Notes under the pieces: generated by a model
What the model saw: only the letters and a program-made list of their open reading frames with translations
Databases searched by the model: none
What the model was told of the DNA's origin: nothing
From: Acidicapsa acidisoli
GTDB taxonomy: Bacteria; Acidobacteriota; Terriglobia; Terriglobales; Acidobacteriaceae
Assembly: GCF_025685625.1 (NCBI RefSeq)
Contig: NZ_JAGSYI010000003.1
Span: forward strand, 310,001-374,000
Direction of reading: 5' to 3'
Length of the DNA: 64,000 nt
Shown here: positions 58,810-64,000 of the stretch, piece by piece
How positions within the stretch are numbered: position 1 is the stretch's first letter
How the letters are laid out: each line of letters starts with the position of its first letter
Translations under genes and position numbers: made by a program

Positions 58810-60375
58810 GTGTTGGTGAGTGCAAAGACTTCATCCTCGAAACAGCCCGCGACGCCGCAACTAGACCTGCTCTTTGAGGTGGCTGCTCCGGTCGAAGAGG
58901 CGATCCCGAAGGTTGCCCCGCGGCGCAGCCGGGAGCGGCGAACGTGGCTCGTCCATCAGCTCGTCTCCGAGGCACGGGAGCTGGTCGAGGCGGAATTCGG
59001 CGATGTCTGGGTCGAAGGAGAAATCTCCAACTTCCGTCCGGCGTCTTCAGGCCACCTGTATTTCACGCTGAAGGATGCCGAGGCGCAGCTTCCTGTGGTG
59101 CTCTTCCGCCGCCAGGCGATGCTGCTTCGCTTCCGGCCGGAAGATGGCCTACAGGTTCGAGTACGCGGCAAAGCCAGCGTCTACGAGCAGCGGGGTCAGC
59201 TTCAGCTTGTGGCGGAAACGATGGAGCCTGTGGGCGCAGGCAGCCTGCAACTGGCCTTTGAACAACTGCGCGACAGGCTGAAAGCCGAAGGGCTATTTGA
59301 CGCGGAGCGGAAGCAGCCACTGCCGGCATTTCCACGCACCGTTGCGGTGCTGACATCTCCAACCGGGGCAGTGATCCGAGACTTTCTGAACATTGTGAGG
59401 CGGCGCAATTCGGGATTGAATGTGCTGGTTGTCCCGATGGCCGTGCAGGGCGACAATGCGGCGGGAGAGATTGAGTCCGCAATTGCGATGACAAATGATT
59501 CTGGCCTTGCGGACCTGATCGTGCTGGCGCGCGGCGGGGGATCTCTGGAAGATCTTGCTGCGTTCAACAGCGAACGCGTGGCGCGGGCTGTTGCCGCTTC
59601 GGCTTTACCGGTAGTTTCAGCGGTTGGCCATGAAACTGATTTTACGATTGCCGATTTTGTGGCTGATCTGCGCGCTCCAACGCCTTCGGCTGCGGCGGAG
59701 CTGGTGACGGAAGCCCAGCATAAGGTCGAGGAGTTAATCGCGGTGCTCTCAAATCGTCTGATCCGGGCAGCGCGGTTTCAGCTTTTGCAGGCCCGGCAAA
59801 GTCTGGCGCATCTCCCCGTGGCATACACGCAGCAGCGCGTCGCATCGACCATCCACCGGCTCCAACAACGGCTGGACGATCTTGGCTTCCGTATGGAATC
59901 GGCGATGAATGAAATGCTCCGCGAACGCCAGCGGACAGTTGGCGAGCTGACGGCGGCTATTCTCAGCCATGATCCGCGACAAGAGCTCAGCGCGGCCCGC
60001 GAACTGCTCGCTTCCTGCCAGTCGCGCCTTGATTATTCGCTGCATCGGCGCTTGGCGGCGGCCAGGTTTCGCTGCGAGTCGGTGGACGCGCGGCTCTATC
60101 GCTCGACACAGATTTCCATGACCGCGCATCGGTCCGATTGGACCAATCTGCGCGGCAGGCTGCAGGCGCTATCGCCGGTGGCTGTACTGCAACGCGGCTA
60201 CGCTCTCGTACAAAATGAGAACGGAGTTGTCGTTCGCTCGGCAGGCCAGCTTGTAGTTGGCGAGACGGTCCAGACGCGGCTGGGCGATGGTGGTTTCTCG
60301 AGCAACGTCACGGCGGTCAACGTCATGACAATCCAGCCCAACAAAAAGAAAAAGGACAAACCAACTTCCAAATGA
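58810..60375 (+). CDS. xseA: Exodeoxyribonuclease VII large subunit
   Basis: 521 residues from GTG 58810; TTG 58813 or GTG 58816 are also possible. The open frame extends 98 codons further upstream but overlaps the opposite-strand gene and is unlike the family. The OB-fold N-domain shows WLVHQLVSEARELVEAEFGDVWVEGEISNFRPASSGHLYFTLKD, the catalytic core FPRTVAVLTSPTGAVIRDFLNIVRRR, DLIVLARGGGSLEDLAAFNSERVARAV and VSAVGHETDFTIADFVADLRAPTPSAAAEL. The coiled-coil C-half is complete (SPVAVLQRGYALV). It degrades single-stranded DNA with XseB, which is not in this window. It overlaps glmM by four bases. Confidence 0.93.
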   Translation: MLVSAKTSSSKQPATPQLDLLFEVAAPVEEAIPKVAPRRSRERRTWLVHQLVSEARELVEAEFGDVWVEGEISNFRPASSGHLYFTLKDAEAQLPVVLFRRQAMLLRFRPEDGLQVRVRGKASVYEQRGQLQLVAETMEPVGAGSLQLAFEQLRDRLKAEGLFDAERKQPLPAFPRTVAVLTSPTGAVIRDFLNIVRRRNSGLNVLVVPMAVQGDNAAGEIESAIAMTNDSGLADLIVLARGGGSLEDLAAFNSERVARAVAASALPVVSAVGHETDFTIADFVADLRAPTPSAAAELVTEAQHKVEELIAVLSNRLIRAARFQLLQARQSLAHLPVAYTQQRVASTIHRLQQRLDDLGFRMESAMNEMLRERQRTVGELTAAILSHDPRQELSAARELLASCQSRLDYSLHRRLAAARFRCESVDARLYRSTQISMTAHRSDWTNLRGRLQALSPVAVLQRGYALVQNENGVVVRSAGQLVVGETVQTRLGDGGFSSNVTAVNVMTIQPNKKKKDKPTSK

Positions 60376-61760
60376 GACAGCTTTTCGGCACCGACGGCAT
60401 TCGCGGCATTGCAGGCACGGCACCACTCGACACAAACACGATCTACGCCGTCGGGCTCGCCCTGGCGCACCAACTGAGACCCGGCGCTCTTGCGAATGGA
60501 TTGGTAGGTGCGAGGGTGATCCTGGGAAGGGATACGCGGGAATCGAGCCCTTGGATTACGAAGATGCTCGCCGCCGGGCTGCGCGCAGGCGGTGCCGAGG
60601 TTGAGAGCGCCGGCATCGTACCTACGCCCGCGATTGCGCATCTGGCGCACACGCACGGCTTCCATGCGGGAGTGGTGGTCTCGGCAAGCCATAATCCGTG
60701 GGAAGACAACGGGATCAAGCTCTTTGGTCCCGATGGAAAAAAGCTGCCCGATCAGACGGAACTTGCGATTGAAGAGGTGATCTTCAAGCATGCGATTGCG
60801 ACGACTCCGCCGGATATGGCTGATGTGCCGGAGATCGAGGATCAGTTGCACTATGCCGAGGAATATGTGGCCTACTTGCTGGCTGCGGTTCCCGGTTTGC
60901 GTCTTGACGGGATTGCCGGGCATAGCATCGTGGTCGATTGCGCCAACGGCGCGGCGGCTGCGGTTGCGCCGAAGATTTTCGCTGCGCTGGGCGGGAATGT
61001 GACTTTGCTCAATATCTCGCCGGATGGGCGAAATATCAATGACCATTGCGGGGCGCTGCACCCGAAGACCGTAGCTGTCGAGGTTGCGCAGCGCGGGGCA
61101 AACCTTGGGATCACCTTTGATGGTGATGCCGACCGCTGTCTCTTTGCCGGGGCTTCCAACAATGTCATCAATGGAGACGCGATTCTGCTGATGGCTGCGC
61201 GCGACCTGCAGGAGCGAGGACTGCTAACGGACAACGTGATTGTGGCTACCACCATGTCAAACATGGGGCTGGAAGCTGCGCTGAAGCGGTCCGGGATTAC
61301 GATGCTTCGCGCTCAGGTGGGAGATCGCTACGTACTGGAACTGATGCAGCAACGGAATGCGGCGCTGGGCGGCGAGCAGTCGGGGCACATCCTGTTTCCG
61401 CATTTGGCGACTACAGGCGATGGGTTGCTGACTTCGCTGGTGGTGCTGGACCTGATCGCACGCACCGGCAAGGCGGTCGAGGAATTAACCGCGGACCTCA
61501 AGGTCTTTCCGCAGGTAATTGTGAATGTGAAGGTGCGCGAGAAGAAGCCGCTTGAAGACATTCCCTCAGTCGCGGAGCGCATCCGTGCGGCAGAGGCTGA
61601 GTTGGCTGACTCGGGGCGCGTAGTTATCCGCTACTCAGGCACGGAGGCTTTAGCGCGAGTGATGATTGAAGCAGAGAGCGAAACCGCGATGAAGCACCAT
61701 GCGGAAGCTATCGCCGGAGCTATCCGATCGGAGCTGGGCATCGAAACAAGTCAATCGTAG
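60372..61760 (+). CDS. glmM: Phosphoglucosamine mutase
   Basis: 462 residues. It converts glucosamine-6-phosphate to glucosamine-1-phosphate for UDP-GlcNAc. MRQLFGTDGIRGIAG starts the family, VVVSASHNPWEDNGIKLFG carries the phosphorylated Ser, GITFDGDADRC binds magnesium, GGEQSGHIL fixes sugar and RYSGTEALARVMIEAES binds phosphate. Complete and intact. It overlaps xseA by four bases, so the two are coupled. It feeds the same envelope pathways as the PBP, GalE and KdsD. Confidence 0.95.
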   Translation: MRQLFGTDGIRGIAGTAPLDTNTIYAVGLALAHQLRPGALANGLVGARVILGRDTRESSPWITKMLAAGLRAGGAEVESAGIVPTPAIAHLAHTHGFHAGVVVSASHNPWEDNGIKLFGPDGKKLPDQTELAIEEVIFKHAIATTPPDMADVPEIEDQLHYAEEYVAYLLAAVPGLRLDGIAGHSIVVDCANGAAAAVAPKIFAALGGNVTLLNISPDGRNINDHCGALHPKTVAVEVAQRGANLGITFDGDADRCLFAGASNNVINGDAILLMAARDLQERGLLTDNVIVATTMSNMGLEAALKRSGITMLRAQVGDRYVLELMQQRNAALGGEQSGHILFPHLATTGDGLLTSLVVLDLIARTGKAVEELTADLKVFPQVIVNVKVREKKPLEDIPSVAERIRAAEAELADSGRVVIRYSGTEALARVMIEAESETAMKHHAEAIAGAIRSELGIETSQS

Positions 61761-61872
61761 AGACACGAACGTGAGAATACCCTAATTTCTCATCGACAAC
61801 ACTTCCCTCTCCTGGCTACAGAATTGCTGGCTTGAAGTGAACCAGTGCAGGTAGCACTTCCCCGGGAGGTCG

Positions 61873-63342
61873 GTGTTGCAACGGATTAAGAGTTCAGAGC
61901 CTGTTCTCGATTTGTCTTCGGCTGCCGTTTCTGCCAAGCAACCCTTCCGCCTGATAGAAGAATTTCCTTACTTTGGGAAAAAGGCGTCCTGCTGGAACGG
62001 CCGGGCCGCAGTGGAGAAGCGCGGGACAACTGGATTGCTCTTCTGGAACTAGATTCCTCTCATTTAGGTGCTCTAAGCCGTCTTGGGGGGAATTCTCGCT
62101 GCTGCGGGAGAAAACCAGCTCGCGCTCGAGATCTTCTGGAATGCTGTAGCGCTGCATCTAGGCGATCCGATGTTCCTGGTGAACCTGGCTAACATACTGA
62201 TCAAAGAGGATCAGTATGAGCTGGCGCGGGAGCAGTTGGAGCGGGCGCTCAGTCTCGATTCGAATTTCCGGCCTGCGCATGCTGGCTTGGCTTTTCTGTT
62301 GCCCCGCCTGGGTGAACCGGGGATGGCTACACGGCATGGACGCATTGCATTTCAAGGCCGATGTCTGGTTGGATCGCAATACCGGGGCGATGCGACGCCG
62401 ATCACGGTTTTGGAGCTGATTTCGACGCGTGGGGGCAATGTTCGCATACAGAATTTCCTGAGCGGTCAAATCTTTCAACGTTATCTTGTCACTGCCGAGT
62501 TCTATGACACCAACACTCCGTTACCGCCGCATCAACTGGTGGTCAACGCGATTGGGGATGCGGACGCGGCTGGCGCGGCGCTGGCTGGGGCGAGCGCTTT
62601 GTTGGCGCACACGACGGCTCCGGTGATCAATCCTCCCGGAGCAGTGTTGGCTACGGGCCGTGCTGCTGTTGCACGGCAGCTGGCTACGATACCAGGGATT
62701 GTCACTGCCCGGACTGCTTCGGTACACCGTGATTTGCTCACCGGGCCGGATGCTTTGGTCAGTCTCGTGGAGATGGGATTTGCGTTTCCATTGTTGCTTC
62801 GATCGCCGGGATTTCATGGGGGCGAGCACTTTCTGCGGCTTGAAACTGGGGCGGAGTTGCCAGCTGCGCTTGATGCGCTGCCGTGACGCGAGTTGCTGGT
62901 GATGCAGTATCTCGACGCTCGCGGACCGAATGGAAAGTTTCGCAAGTATCGAGTGATGATGATTGATGGGCGGCTCTATCCGCTGCATTGCGCTGTTTCA
63001 CATCATTGGAAAATTCATCACTTCAGCGCAGAGATGGAGGATTATCCGGAGCATCGCGCCGAGGATGCTGCTTTTCTGGGCGATATGCCCGCTGTGCTCG
63101 GACCGCGCGTGATGGCGGCGCTTGAAGCGATTCAGGCTGTTCTCAGCCTCGATTATGGCGGCATTGATTTTGGCGTCTATGCGGACGGCGATCTGCTGCT
63201 CTTCGAAGCCAATGCGGCGATGGTGATTTTACCGACCGTCGAGGATGCGCGATGGGATTATCGGCGGCCTGCTGTGGAGCGAGTTGGCCGGGCTGTCCAT
63301 AGATTGCTGGTGGCGAGAGCGAGACCAGAAGCAAGAACTTAG
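61873..63342 (+). pseudogene. TPR / ATP-grasp-like gene broken by frameshifts and a nonsense codon
   Basis: GTG at 61873, after GGGAGG, starts a frame LQRIKSSEPVLDLSS. Near an A5 run (61978-61982) the family sequence moves to another frame (GVLLERPGRSGEARDNWIALLELDSSHLGALSRLG), then returns at a G6 run (62085-62090) as ILAAAGENQLALEIF. From 62083 the frame holds TPR repeats and then a conserved region. A TGA at 62884-62886 interrupts it, after which the same frame continues LLVMQYLDARGPNGKFRKYRVMMIDGRLYPLHCAVSHHWKIH and ends YGGIDFGVYADGDLLLFEANAAMVI, an ATP-grasp-like motif set. Net frame is kept across the two indels, but the stop is real. Probably a decayed gene. Confidence 0.8.
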
Positions 63343-63653
63343 TATGCAACGCACCAAGATAAGGCCAGTGATGCGGCCTTCGATATAGAAGCCTGCAGTC
63401 TGTGAATGGACGAAGAAAAACGCTCCGTTTCCACAACCTTTCTTCTACTCAGTGTTCCAGAAGATATGTAGGCGCCTGCATTCCGCAGTAGGGTCTTCAC
63501 TTCCGGTATCTGGCAAGTAATCTATCTCGTCGCAGCTTTTCTCTGCGAAAAGCTCCTCTCAGATGTGCCTCAAAACCATAGTTGAAGTGGAGATAGTCCA
63601 GAGTAAACTCCCGGCAGAGCCGGCACACCCATGCAACGCAGGAGAATGCAACA
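63343..63653. other. Intergenic region before the final secreted-protein gene
   Basis: No supported gene. It contains a short inverted repeat (AAGGCC near 63361 and GGCCTT near 63375) that could end transcription of the decayed gene, and AGGAG at 63641-63645 for the next start. A minus-strand frame (63497-63925) is a shadow. Confidence 0.4.
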
Positions 63654-64000
63654 TGAACGGTTTGTTGAAGAAGCTCACCTTTGCGGCGCCTATCGTCGCC
63701 GTTGTACTTACCCTTACTCCAATTGCCGCTCAGGCGCAAGAGATCTTTCCGATTGAAGGCGGTCGGACCACGGTAACTCTGTCGAAGGCTTTCCTGGCTG
63801 ATGTAACAGCCATCAAAGCAACTCCGACGTCCATTGTTCCCTCGCAACTCTACAACAACCAGATATTCTTCCCCATAACTTCGGGCGCAATCAGCCTCGA
63901 TACGGCGACGGGGCAGATACTGCATTCCGGCGGCATAACCCTTACTGCCGGAACAAAGGTAGTGCGGTTGGATAGCTTCATTCTCAACACGCTGGGCGAG
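63654..64000 (+). CDS. Secreted protein of unknown function, N-terminal part (runs off window)
   Basis: 115 codons without a stop. ATG 63654 has AGGAG eight bases upstream. A signal peptide is clear: NGLLKKLTFAAPIVAVVLTLTPIAAQA, cleaved before QEIFPIEG. The mature part seen so far is beta-strand rich (GGRTTVTLSKAFLADV, SQLYNNQIFFPITSGAISLDTATGQILHSGGITLTAG, TKVVRLDSFILNT). The HxGG-type segment is common in secreted heme-binding-like or fasciclin-like proteins, but no family can be assigned from this portion. Confidence 0.75.

Noticed and set aside
63497-63925. Minus-strand frame of 142 residues
   Set aside because: It is the shadow of the plus-strand secreted protein beginning at 63654, which has a signal peptide and AGGAG.

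Overview
The window looks like chromosomal DNA from an acidobacterium, probably the Acidobacteriaceae/Terriglobales. The evidence is a moderately high G+C content, many secreted proteins of unknown function, a TonB-type transducer, and several families of short dispersed palindromic repeats. This placement is an inference: no rRNA, tRNA or other phylogenetic marker lies in the window. I see no CRISPR array, prophage or complete insertion sequence.

Layout. 1-5.9 kb is an accessory patch: XRE regulators, a frameshifted HEPN-like gene, a DUF1349 protein, a Uma2 nuclease, a decayed HigA antitoxin next to an intact HigBA-like toxin-antitoxin pair, and a predicted secreted proteasome-like Ntn hydrolase. 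5.9-16.4 kb carries acs, an arylsulfotransferase-like lipoprotein, a zinc phospholipase-like protein, serB, a brnTA pair and galE. 17-24.7 kb is envelope and redox biology: TonB, an M48-like protein lacking zinc ligands, a beta-barrel protein, TlpA plus a stand-alone DsbD-alpha domain, kdsD and an SDR. 24.9-36.3 kb holds proS, a class A PBP, an Nei-type glycosylase and a 1715-residue Lhr-type helicase whose reading frame contains three dispersed repeats. 37.5-42.9 kb is a cheA-W-Y-B-R operon. 43.0-49.4 kb is nucleoside salvage (cdd, deoA/pdp, nupC, punA, udk), interrupted by an ankyrin gene and a two-gene PIN module. 49.5-53.1 kb contains a tandem duplication of about 1.14 kb. 53.3-57.7 kb is a phosphorelay set (hybrid kinase, receiver, Hpt). 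57.9-64 kb has a secreted protein, xseA-glmM, a decayed TPR/ATP-grasp gene and the start of a secreted protein.

Working together: cdd, phosphorylases, NupC and Udk take up and recycle nucleosides. KdsD, GalE, GlmM and the PBP supply the cell envelope. TlpA and DsbD-alpha form a periplasmic thiol-redox pair. The Che proteins and the kinase/receiver/Hpt set are signalling modules, but no receptor is present.

Most notable: (i) the secreted Ntn hydrolase keeps proteasome-beta residues T1, D17, R19, K33 and G47 at exact spacing; (ii) an M48-like protein has LELAH in place of HExxH; (iii) repeats are translated inside lhr; (iv) a hairpin repeat family shows stem covariation; (v) a tandem duplication left gene scars at its junction; (vi) a PIN toxin-like gene is paired with an unrecognised partner. 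Several gene breaks are one-base changes in homopolymer runs, so sequencing error must be considered for those.
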